A stretch of 64,000 bases of DNA, taken from the NCBI RefSeq assembly GCF_026236535.1, contig NZ_JAHTMW010000009.1:62001-126000 (forward strand), in the 5' to 3' direction. The notes beneath the pieces are model-generated. The model was not told where the DNA came from. It made no database searches and worked only from the letters and a program-made list of their open reading frames with translations. Shown piece by piece: positions 33,346 through 40,718 of this stretch; position 1 is the first letter of the stretch, and every line of letters starts with the position of its first letter. Made by a program: the position numbers and the translations under genes. Source of the stretch: Streptomyces sp. SKN60. GTDB lineage: Bacteria > Actinomycetota > Actinomycetes > Streptomycetales > Streptomycetaceae.

Positions 33346-34959
33346 TCAGGACGACATGAGGTCCCGTCGCCGCAGGCCCGCCAGGCCCGCGGCGACGAGC
33401 GCGACCGCGAGGGCGGTCAGGGCCAGGACCGGGGTCCAGGTCATCTCCTGGCCCGGCAGCTTCGGCAGATGCCCGAAGGGGGAGAGGTTCAGGACCGCCC
33501 GGGGCAGGTTCAGGGCCGGGCCGATCCAGCCGATGACCAGGCAGATCCCGGCCGCCGCCCACCCGGCCACCGCGGCCTTGGGGAAGGCGCCGTGGAACAG
33601 GACCGCGACCCCCGCGAGCGTCCAGACCGCGGGCAGCTGGACCAGGCAGGCGCCCAGGATCGGGCCGAGGTCCTTGCCGTAGGTGAGGGAGAGCCCGACG
33701 CCGCTGAGCACCATGATCAGTACGGCGCCCGCGAAGGCGATCACTAGGTGGCCGGCCGCCCAGCGGATTCGGCCGACCGCGTTGGCCAGGATCGGCTCCG
33801 CCCGCCCCGAGGTCTCCTCGCCGTGCAGCCGCAGCACCGACCCCACCGCGTACAGCGCCGCGATCATGCCGAACATCCCGATCATCGCGGCGAGGAACGC
33901 GCTCTCCAGCGCGGACTGCCCGCCCATCCGCTCGAAGATCTCGCGGGCCTGCTCGTTGTCGCCGACGATGTCCGCCGCACCGGAGGCCATCCCGCCGAAG
34001 GCGATCCCGGCGACCAGGAAGCCGATCGACCAGCCGAGCAGCCCGCCGCGCTGGAGCCGCCAGGCGAGGGCCGCGGCCGTCGCGAGCCGCCCGACGGCCG
34101 GTCCGGGCCGGGTCGGCAGGAAGCTCATGCCGACATCGCGGCGGTTCGTCAACCCGTACGCGACGCCCGCCTGGACGAGGACGGCGGCGCCGATCAGCAG
34201 GAGCACCCACCAGCGCTCGCCGCCGTAGGGGCGCACGTTCTCGGCCCAGCCGATCGGGGACAGCCAGGTCAGGACGGACGAGCCTCCCCCTAGGACTCCG
34301 TCCTGGGAGGTACCCCCAGACTTTCCGGAGTCGCCGGCGGCTCGCAGCAGGAACGCGGTGCCGAGGACGCCCGCCGTGAGGCCCTTCGCGAGCCGCGCGC
34401 TCTCCGTGAGCTGGGCGACGATCGCGGCCATGGTCGCGAAGAGCATCCCCGTCCCGCCGACCGCGAGGCCGAGCGCGAGCGCCCCGCCCGCGCCCTGGCC
34501 GGCGAGTCCGGCCGTGATGATCAGGGCGACGAGGGCGTTGGCGAACACCGCGGTGAGCAGGGCGGCCGTCAGTGGCGCACGGCGGCCCACCACGGTGGCG
34601 GAGAGCATCTCCTGGCGGCCCGTCTCCTCCTCCTCGCGGGTGTGCCGGACGACGATGATCAGGCTCATCACGGCGGCGAGGGTGGCGCTGAAGACGCCGA
34701 ACCGCCAGGCCACGAGCCCGCCGACCGAGTCGCCGAAGACCGGTCCGTACAGCGCCCGCAGGGAGCTGTTGCCGCTCATCGCGCCGGCGACCTCGGCGCG
34801 GGCGGCGGGGGTGTCGTACAGGGCCTGGATCGAGCCGACGCCGCTGGCGACCATGCCGCCGACGACGACGGCCCAGATCGGCAGCATGACCCGGTCGCGG
34901 CGCAGCGCCAGCCGGGTCAGGGACCCGGTCCCGGTCAGCGGGACGGTGAGCGTGCTCAT
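33346..34959 (-). CDS. ABC exporter permease, antibiotic-type (537 aa)
   Basis: Large two-block ABC-2 permease with about twelve membrane helices in two similar halves (LRRDRVMLPIWAVVVGGM and LQRGGLLGWSIGFLVAG), the type often named polyketide-antibiotic exporter. The ATG at 34959 shares ATGA with the stop of its ATPase gene. A continuous frame exists upstream but only because the ATPase gene is read out of phase. At about residues 214-226 a GC-palindromic element is inserted in frame (SGKSGGTSQDGVLGGGSS), making a Gly/Ser-rich loop between helices. Confidence 0.9.
   Translation of the reverse strand: MSTLTVPLTGTGSLTRLALRRDRVMLPIWAVVVGGMVASGVGSIQALYDTPAARAEVAGAMSGNSSLRALYGPVFGDSVGGLVAWRFGVFSATLAAVMSLIIVVRHTREEEETGRQEMLSATVVGRRAPLTAALLTAVFANALVALIITAGLAGQGAGGALALGLAVGGTGMLFATMAAIVAQLTESARLAKGLTAGVLGTAFLLRAAGDSGKSGGTSQDGVLGGGSSVLTWLSPIGWAENVRPYGGERWWVLLLIGAAVLVQAGVAYGLTNRRDVGMSFLPTRPGPAVGRLATAAALAWRLQRGGLLGWSIGFLVAGIAFGGMASGAADIVGDNEQAREIFERMGGQSALESAFLAAMIGMFGMIAALYAVGSVLRLHGEETSGRAEPILANAVGRIRWAAGHLVIAFAGAVLIMVLSGVGLSLTYGKDLGPILGACLVQLPAVWTLAGVAVLFHGAFPKAAVAGWAAAGICLVIGWIGPALNLPRAVLNLSPFGHLPKLPGQEMTWTPVLALTALAVALVAAGLAGLRRRDLMSS
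34283..34318. repeat. REP-like palindromic element inside the permease gene
   Basis: Imperfect palindrome with arms CCTCCCCCTAGGA and TCCTGGGAGGTACCCCC around CTCCG. This matches the GGGGGTACCTCCCAG-type intergenic repeat that I know as scattered in Streptomyces genomes. Here it is in frame and within a coding sequence. Confidence 0.6.
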
Positions 34960-35852
34960 CGCGCCGCCACCTCGTCGCTGTAGTGCCGGAGGAAGAGCTC
35001 CTCGAGGGTCGGCGGCGTGCTGGTCAGGGACCGGACGCCCGACTCGGTCAGCGACCGCAGCACCGCGTCGAGCTTGTCGGTGTCGACCTGGAGCCGGACC
35101 CGCCTGCCCCGCACGTCGAGATCGTGGACGCCGGGCAGGTGGGCGAGCCCGTTGGGCGCCCCGGCGAGCTCGGCGGTGACGCTGGTACGGGTGAGGTGAC
35201 GCAGGTCCGCGAGCGAACCGCTCTCCACGGTCTGCCCCTGGCGGATGATGCTCACCCGGTCGCACAGCTCCTCCACCTCGCTGAGGATGTGGCTGGAGAG
35301 CAGCACGGTTGCGCCGCGCCCGCGCGCCTCGGCGACGCAGTCCTGGAAGACCTCCTCCATCAGCGGGTCGAGGCCGCTGGTCGGCTCGTCGAGGACGTAC
35401 AGGTCGACGTCGGAGGCGAAGGCGGCGACGAGGGCGACCTTCTGCCGGTTGCCCTTGGAGTAGGTGCGGCCCTTCTTGGTGGGGTCGAGCTCGAAGCGCT
35501 CGATCAGCTCCGCCCGCCGGGCCCGGTCGAGGCCGCCGCGCAGCCGCCCGAAGAGGTCGATGACCTCGCCGCCGGAGAGGTTGCGCCACAGCGTGACGTC
35601 GCCGGGGACGTAGGCGATGCGCTTGTGCAGCTCGACGGCGTCGGACCAGGGGTCCCGGCCGAGCACCTGGGCGGCGCCGGAGTCGGCGCGCAGCAGCCCG
35701 AGGAGGACCCGGATGGTGGTGGACTTCCCGGCGCCGTTGGGGCCGAGGAAGCCGTGGACCTCGCCGGTCTCGACGGTGAGGTCGAGGCCGTCCAGTGCGT
35801 GGGTGCGCCCGAACGCCTTGTGGAGTCCGGCGACGGTGATTGCCTTCGTCAT
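34956..35852 (-). CDS. ABC exporter ATP-binding protein (298 aa)
   Basis: ATPase of the exporter: Walker A GPNGAGKSTT (about 38-47), Walker B LYVLDEPTSGLDP, H-loop LLSSHIL, and the altered signature YSKGNRQK in place of LSGGQ, a variant usual in this drug-exporter group. The C-terminal 80 residues form the extra domain common in DrrA-type ATPases. It starts at the ATG at 35852 and is divergent from a MarR-type gene with an operator between them, so exporter expression is probably induced when the regulator lets go. Confidence 0.93.
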   Translation of the reverse strand: MTKAITVAGLHKAFGRTHALDGLDLTVETGEVHGFLGPNGAGKSTTIRVLLGLLRADSGAAQVLGRDPWSDAVELHKRIAYVPGDVTLWRNLSGGEVIDLFGRLRGGLDRARRAELIERFELDPTKKGRTYSKGNRQKVALVAAFASDVDLYVLDEPTSGLDPLMEEVFQDCVAEARGRGATVLLSSHILSEVEELCDRVSIIRQGQTVESGSLADLRHLTRTSVTAELAGAPNGLAHLPGVHDLDVRGRRVRLQVDTDKLDAVLRSLTESGVRSLTSTPPTLEELFLRHYSDEVAAR

Positions 35853-35872
35853 GCTTCAGAACGTACGCTACT

Positions 35873-35888
35873 TTCACAAACTTGTGAA
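35873..35888. promoter_or_regulatory. MarR-type operator between exporter and regulator
   Basis: TTCACA-AACT-TGTGAA, perfect, in the 56-bp gap between divergent starts at 35852 and 35909. It is the only AT-rich stretch of the gap and overlaps both promoters. Confidence 0.7.
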
Positions 35889-35908
35889 GTTAAGGAAGCG
35901 TATGGAAA

Positions 35909-36478
35909 GTGGGTGAGATAGTGGACGCCATGACTGAGGGCACGGCTGAGGGCATCACTGAGGGCATGACGGCGGATACGGCCGAGGAGGACGTGACCGA
36001 TGCGGCGGACGCCACCGCGCGCTTCGTGGAGCGCTTCGCCGCGGAGATGACCGCGGCCGGCATGCAGCGCATGGCCTCCCGCGTCTTCGCGGCCCTGCTC
36101 TCCTCCGAGGCCGCCTCCATGACCTCGGCGGAACTGGCCGAACGGCTCCAGATCAGCCCCGCGGCCGTCTCCGGCGCTGTCCGCTACCTCTCCCAGGTCG
36201 ACATGGTCAGCCGCGAGCGCGACCCCGGCACCCGCCGCGACCTGTACGTGCTCCACAACGAACTCTGGTACGAGACCTTCACCCGCCGCGACCAGGTCCT
36301 CACCCGCTGGGAGAAGCTGCTGCGCGAGGGCGCCGACACCCTCGGCCCGGACACGGCGGCGGGCGCCCGGGTCGCCGAGACCGCCGAGTTCTTCGCCTTC
36401 CTGCACGGCGAGATGGCCGGGATCATGGACCGCTGGCGCGCCCGCAAGGACGCGGAGCGGGCCGGAGGCACGTCCTAA
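35909..36478 (+). CDS. MarR/GbsR-type regulator (189 aa)
   Basis: Winged-helix repressor with MTSAELAERLQISPAAVSGAVRYLSQVDMVSRERDPGTRRDLYVL (about residues 73-115), followed by a helical dimerisation part. The start is uncertain: GTG at 35909 or ATG at 35930. The N-terminal 30 residues are acidic and repetitive (TEG/AEG units) and outside the family core. It is the likely repressor of the divergent ABC exporter and of itself through the operator at 35873. The stop overlaps that of the convergent lipid-kinase gene by three bases. Confidence 0.88.
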   Translation: MGEIVDAMTEGTAEGITEGMTADTAEEDVTDAADATARFVERFAAEMTAAGMQRMASRVFAALLSSEAASMTSAELAERLQISPAAVSGAVRYLSQVDMVSRERDPGTRRDLYVLHNELWYETFTRRDQVLTRWEKLLREGADTLGPDTAAGARVAETAEFFAFLHGEMAGIMDRWRARKDAERAGGTS

Positions 36479-37338
36479 GAGACGCCTTGCGGCGCCTCGC
36501 GCGGCACCGTCAGCCCCCACGCCCCCGCCCGTACCGTCCAGGTCCGGCGGCGGACCGGGCCGGAGACCGCCGTGTCGGCGCGGTAGCGGAAGTCGGGGCC
36601 CGCGACGGTCAGGGTGCGGGCGGTGGTGGTCCGGGCGGGCTCGTCGCCCGGTGGGCGGAGGGTCAGCGCGAGGGTGCCCGCGAGGGCGCGGACGGTGAGC
36701 CCGGCGAGCGGCGTGTCGAGGTCGCTGAGCAGCACCCCGTCCGCCTCGACGCGCAGCCGGTGGGCGGGTGCGGCGAGGACCGCCGGGGCGGGCCGCACCA
36801 GGGTGCGGACGAGGGAGCGGCAGGTGTGCCAGACGGTCGGCGGCGCGGTCGGCGGTGCGGGCGCGGGGCCGCCGCCCGAGGGTCCCGAGCCGCCCGAGGC
36901 CGGCACGTCGAGGCGGTCGAGCACGAGGCCGCCGCTGTCGTCGACGAGCAGGTCGAGCCGCCGTACCGCCCCGTCGAGCACCGCCCGCGCGGCCGCCACC
37001 GTGCCCGGCGGCACGCCCAGCGCGCGGGCCGTCGTCACCCGGTCGGCCGCACCGATCGGGACCATCGCGACGGCCGTCGTACCGGCCCCGTCCGCCGGGT
37101 CCCGGTCGTGCTGCAGCAGGGTCACGGCGCGCAGCAGCGCGCGGTCGTCGCCGAGGACGACGGGGCGCCGGGAGCCGCGCCTGGCCAGGGCCCGGGAGAA
37201 TTCCTCCGGACCGTCCGGCAGGCAGATCTTCGCTTCGGCGCCCGCCGACAGCACATCTTTCGCGATCCGTACGGACTCGCCGTCCATTCGGCGGGCGACC
37301 GGGTCGACGATGACCAGCAGCTGGTCGTGATCCGACAC
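36475..37338 (-). CDS. Diacylglycerol/lipid kinase-family protein (287 aa)
   Basis: Resembles DAGK-catalytic-domain proteins: LLVIVDPVARRMDGESVR at the start and AMVPIGAADRVTTARALGVP, which sits where the GGDGT/GTxND-type nucleotide region is expected. Both motifs are weak: no canonical GGDGT is seen and PIGAADRVTTAR stands for PxGTxNDFAR. It may be a non-catalytic relative. The GTG at 37338 is preferred because AGGAAGG precedes it; the ATG 33 bases upstream gives an N-terminal extension with no homology. It diverges from purA. Confidence 0.7.
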   Translation of the reverse strand: MSDHDQLLVIVDPVARRMDGESVRIAKDVLSAGAEAKICLPDGPEEFSRALARRGSRRPVVLGDDRALLRAVTLLQHDRDPADGAGTTAVAMVPIGAADRVTTARALGVPPGTVAAARAVLDGAVRRLDLLVDDSGGLVLDRLDVPASGGSGPSGGGPAPAPPTAPPTVWHTCRSLVRTLVRPAPAVLAAPAHRLRVEADGVLLSDLDTPLAGLTVRALAGTLALTLRPPGDEPARTTTARTLTVAGPDFRYRADTAVSGPVRRRTWTVRAGAWGLTVPREAPQGVS

Positions 37339-37372
37339 CTCGGTCCTTCCTCGGGTAGTCTCTTTGTGCAAG

Positions 37373-37400
37373 AGCCCCTTGCGCTATTGCGCCAGGGGCT
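37373..37400. promoter_or_regulatory. Hairpin between lipid-kinase gene and purA
   Basis: AGCCCCTTGCGC (37373-37384) pairs with GCGCCAGGGGCT (37389-37400) over a TATT loop with one mismatch. It lies 82 bp before the purA start and could be in its leader RNA. It has no downstream U-run, so a simple terminator is less likely. Confidence 0.5.
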
Positions 37401-37481
37401 TCGTCTATTCCGGGGCACACCGGTGAGGCGGCGTCGGCCCCCTGACCTTGGTCTTGCCCCGCCCGGAAGGGGTGTACGCCT

Positions 37482-38765
37482 GTGCCCGCACTTGTGCTGC
37501 TCGGTGCTCAGTGGGGTGACGAGGGCAAGGGAAAGGCCACCGACCTGCTCGGCGGGTCCGTTGACTACGTGGTGCGTTACCAGGGCGGCAACAATGCCGG
37601 CCACACGGTCGTCGTCGGCGACCAGAAGTACGCGCTGCACCTTCTCCCTTCCGGAATCCTCTCCCCGGGGTGCACCCCGGTCATCGGAAACGGCGTCGTC
37701 GTCGACCCGGCGGTCCTGCTCTCCGAGCTGAGCGGGCTGAACGAGCGCGGCGTCGACACCTCCAAGCTCCTGATCAGCGGTAACGCCCATCTGATCACCC
37801 CGTACAACGTCACCCTCGACAAGGTGACGGAACGGTTCCTCGGCAAGCGCAAGATCGGCACCACGGGCCGCGGCATCGGCCCGACCTACGCCGACAAGAT
37901 CAACCGTGTCGGCATCCGGGTCCAGGACCTGTACGACGAGTCGATCCTCACCCAGAAGGTGGAGGCGGCGCTGGAGGGCAAGAACCAGCTGCTCGCCAAG
38001 CTGTACAACCGCCGGGCGATCGAGGCCGCGCAGATCGTCGAGGAGATGCTCCAGTACGCGGAGCAGATCAAGCCCTTCGTCGCCGACACCACGCTGATCC
38101 TCAACAAGGCGCTCGACGACGACAAGGTCGTGCTCTTCGAGGGCGGTCAGGGCACCCTGCTCGACGTCGACCACGGCACGTACCCCTTCGTCACCTCCTC
38201 GAACCCGACCGCCGGCGGTGCCTGCACGGGTGCGGGCGTGGGCCCGACGAAGATCAGTCGGGTCATCGGCATCCTCAAGGCGTACACGACCCGCGTCGGC
38301 GCCGGCCCGTTCCCGACCGAGCTCTTCGACGAGGACGGCGAGGCGCTGCGCCGCATCGGCGGCGAGCGCGGTGTCACCACCGGCCGTGACCGCCGCTGCG
38401 GCTGGTTCGACGCGGTCATCGCCCGCTACGCGACCCGCGTGAACGGCCTGACCGACTTCTTCCTCACCAAGCTCGACGTGCTGACCGGCTGGGAGCAGAT
38501 CCCGGTGTGCGTCGCGTACGAGATCGACGGCAAGCGCGTCGAGGAGCTGCCCTACTCGCAGACCGACTTCCACCACGCGAAGCCCGTCTACGAGATGCTC
38601 CCGGGCTGGTCCGAGGACATCACCAAGGCCAAGACCTTCGCCGACCTGCCGAAGAACGCGCAGGCGTACGTGAAGGCCCTGGAGGACATGTCCGGCGCTC
38701 CGATCTCCGCGATCGGCGTGGGCCCGGGCCGGGACGAGACGATCGAGATCAACTCGTTCCTCTAA
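37482..38765 (+). CDS. purA: Adenylosuccinate synthetase (427 aa)
   Basis: First committed step from IMP to AMP, using GTP and aspartate. Seen: P-loop-like GAQWGDEGKGKATDLL with the catalytic Asp, GGNNAGHTVVV with the catalytic His, TTGRGIGPTYADK, EGGQGTLLDVDHGTYPFVTSSN, and the C-terminal TTGRDRRCGWFDAV. The GTG at 37482 is the family start. The length is normal. It stands alone between a leader hairpin and a strong terminator. Confidence 0.97.
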   Translation: MPALVLLGAQWGDEGKGKATDLLGGSVDYVVRYQGGNNAGHTVVVGDQKYALHLLPSGILSPGCTPVIGNGVVVDPAVLLSELSGLNERGVDTSKLLISGNAHLITPYNVTLDKVTERFLGKRKIGTTGRGIGPTYADKINRVGIRVQDLYDESILTQKVEAALEGKNQLLAKLYNRRAIEAAQIVEEMLQYAEQIKPFVADTTLILNKALDDDKVVLFEGGQGTLLDVDHGTYPFVTSSNPTAGGACTGAGVGPTKISRVIGILKAYTTRVGAGPFPTELFDEDGEALRRIGGERGVTTGRDRRCGWFDAVIARYATRVNGLTDFFLTKLDVLTGWEQIPVCVAYEIDGKRVEELPYSQTDFHHAKPVYEMLPGWSEDITKAKTFADLPKNAQAYVKALEDMSGAPISAIGVGPGRDETIEINSFL

Positions 38766-38773
38766 AGGACACG

Positions 38774-38822
38774 CGAAAGGGCCCGCACCCCTGGCATTCG
38801 CCTGGGGGTGCGGGCCCTTTCG
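38774..38822. terminator. Terminator after purA
   Basis: CGAAAGGGCCCGCACCCC (38774-38791) pairs perfectly with 38805-38822; the 13-base loop lies between. The arm ends in CCCTTTCG. It also serves the convergent SDR gene. Confidence 0.9.
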
Positions 38823-38847
38823 TATCCATGGCCGGGCGTCCAGGCGT

Positions 38848-39681
38848 CTAGGCGTCGAACTTGGTGTCCCGGCCGACCTTGTCCCAGGCGTTCAGATCGG
38901 CCCGGACCTGGTCGAGGTGGGCGTGGATCATGTCGATGGAGTCGTCGCCGAGGGCGAGGCGGAGCGGCGGCTCGTCGGCGTTCAGGGCGGTGAGGACGGC
39001 GGCCGCGGCCTTGGCCGGGTCGCCGGCCTGGGTGCCGTCGCCGCCCTCGACGAAGGCGCGGGTGGCGCCGACGGTGTCGGCGTAGTCGGGGATGGTGTCC
39101 GCGCTGAGGCTCTTGCCGCCGCCGAAGAGGGACGTGCGGAAGGCGCCGGGCTCGACGATCAGGACGTGGATGCCGAGTGGCTTGACCTCGGCGGCGAGCG
39201 CCTCCGACATGCCCTCCAGGGCGAACTTCGTCGCGCTGTACGCGCCGAAGCCGGGCAGCGAGCCCTGGCCGCCGACGCTGCTGAGCTGCACGATCGCGCC
39301 GGAGCGGCGGGCGCGCATGTGGGGCAGGACGGCGCGGGTCAGGGCGGCCGGGCCGAAGACGTGCACGTCGAAGAGGGAGCGCAGTTCGGCGTCGCCGGTC
39401 TCCTCGACCGAACCGACGTGGGTGCGGCCCGCGTTGTTGACCAGGACGTCGATGCGGCCGTGCCGCTCGGCGACCTCGCTCACCACCCGGTCGACGGCGG
39501 CGTGGTCGGTGACGTCCAGGGTGACGGCGTGGACCTGGTCGGGGTGGGCGGCGACCAGGTCGTCCAGGGTGCCGGCGCGGCGGGCGGCGGCGACCACGAC
39601 GTCCCCGGCGGCGACCGCCGCCTCGGCGAAGGCGCGCCCGAAGCCGCTGTTGGCGCCGGTGATCAGCCAGACCTTGCTCAT
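38848..39681 (-). CDS. Short-chain dehydrogenase/reductase (277 aa)
   Basis: Classical SDR fold: cofactor loop TGANSGFGRAFAEAA (TGxxxGxG), NNAG, and the active site S in VQLSSVGGQGSLPGFGAYSATKFALEG with YxxxK. VAAARRAGTLDDL following beta-2 suggests NADP. The group is mostly oxidoreductases of unknown substrate. It is divergent from a LysR regulator, a common arrangement for a regulator and its target. The 119-bp gap carries a 7-bp tandem repeat. Confidence 0.92.
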   Translation of the reverse strand: MSKVWLITGANSGFGRAFAEAAVAAGDVVVAAARRAGTLDDLVAAHPDQVHAVTLDVTDHAAVDRVVSEVAERHGRIDVLVNNAGRTHVGSVEETGDAELRSLFDVHVFGPAALTRAVLPHMRARRSGAIVQLSSVGGQGSLPGFGAYSATKFALEGMSEALAAEVKPLGIHVLIVEPGAFRTSLFGGGKSLSADTIPDYADTVGATRAFVEGGDGTQAGDPAKAAAAVLTALNADEPPLRLALGDDSIDMIHAHLDQVRADLNAWDKVGRDTKFDA

Positions 39682-39705
39682 GTCTCTCGTTTCCCCTCGT
39701 CGGTG

Positions 39706-39740
39706 GTGGTGCGTGGTGCGTGGTGCGTGGTGCGTGGTGC
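39706..39740. repeat. Five exact tandem copies of GTGGTGC
   Basis: Units at 39706, 39713, 39720, 39727 and 39734, in the gap between SDR and LysR genes, 25 bp upstream of the SDR start codon. The unit length is not a multiple of three and it is non-coding on both strands. Confidence 0.92.
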
Positions 39741-39800
39741 AACTGGCAACCAGCCTGCATCCAGGGGTAGTTGTCGGTCCAAGATCTGTCGTGATAGCCC

Positions 39801-40718
39801 ATGGTTATGACCCTCGCGGATGTGCACGGCCGGGACCTGCGCTACTTCCTCGCGGTCGCGGAGGAACTGCACTTCACCCGTGCCGCCGAGCGCCTGTACG
39901 TGTCGCAGCCCGCGCTCAGCAAGCAGATCCGGGCCCTGGAACGGCAGCTCGGTGCCCCGCTGTTCGACCGCGACCGGCACGGCGTCCGGCTCACCGAGGT
40001 CGGTACGGCGCTGCTGCCGCACGCCCGCGCGGTGCTCGCCGCGTGGGCGGAGGCGGAGGGCGCGGTGCGCGCCGCCCGGGCCGCGCGGGAGGCCACCCTC
40101 GTGATCGGCATGTCCACCAGCCCGGGCCGGGGCGGGCTGCTGCCCGCGATCCGCTCCCGCTTCACCGAGGCCCACCCGGAGGCCCGGCTCCGGCTGCGCC
40201 AGATCGGCTGGGACGATCCGACCGCCGGGCTCGCCGACGGCACCAGCGACCTGGCGTTCGTCTGGCTGCCGCTGGTCGACGCCGAGCGCTACCGCTGGGT
40301 CGTCGTCGCCACCGAACCGCGCCTGATCGCCCTGTCCGAGCGGCACCCGCTGGCCGGCCGCGACCGGATCGCCTTCGCCGACCTCCTCGACGAACCCTTC
40401 CTCGCCCTCCCCGGCGAGGTCGCCCCCGAACTCCGCGACCACTGGCTGGCCCTGGACGCCCGCGACGGCAGCCCGGCCCGGATCGGCGCCGAGATCGGCT
40501 CCACCGACGAGACGTACGAGGCGCTCGTCGACGGCCTCGGCATCTGCCTGGTGGCCGAGGGCAACGCCCCGCTGCTCACCCGTGGCGGCGTCGTCGTCCG
40601 CCCCGTCGACGGCGTCACCCCCACCCGCTTCGCCCTCGCCTGGCGCGCCGACGACCGCCGCCCCCTGGTCCACGACTACGCCCGGGCGGCGGCCCGGGCG
40701 ACGGCCGCCGCGCCCTAG
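39801..40718 (+). CDS. LysR-family regulator (305 aa)
   Basis: N-terminal winged helix (DLRYFLAVAEELHFTRAAERLYVSQPALSKQIRALERQLG) and C-terminal periplasmic-binding-like effector domain (from about residue 95). ATG at 39801, with a second at 39807. It diverges from the SDR gene and probably controls it. The 3' end overlaps the stop of the convergent kinase gene by 4 bp. Confidence 0.93.
   Translation: MVMTLADVHGRDLRYFLAVAEELHFTRAAERLYVSQPALSKQIRALERQLGAPLFDRDRHGVRLTEVGTALLPHARAVLAAWAEAEGAVRAARAAREATLVIGMSTSPGRGGLLPAIRSRFTEAHPEARLRLRQIGWDDPTAGLADGTSDLAFVWLPLVDAERYRWVVVATEPRLIALSERHPLAGRDRIAFADLLDEPFLALPGEVAPELRDHWLALDARDGSPARIGAEIGSTDETYEALVDGLGICLVAEGNAPLLTRGGVVVRPVDGVTPTRFALAWRADDRRPLVHDYARAAARATAAAP

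Noticed and set aside
37373..37400. Purine riboswitch before purA
   Set aside because: The hairpin is a single stem; no three-way junction or conserved loop sequences of known purine riboswitches are seen.
35849..37420. 523-codon frame opposite to the MarR-type gene and across the lipid-kinase gene
   Set aside because: Out of phase with the recognised lipid-kinase frame and antisense to the MarR gene.
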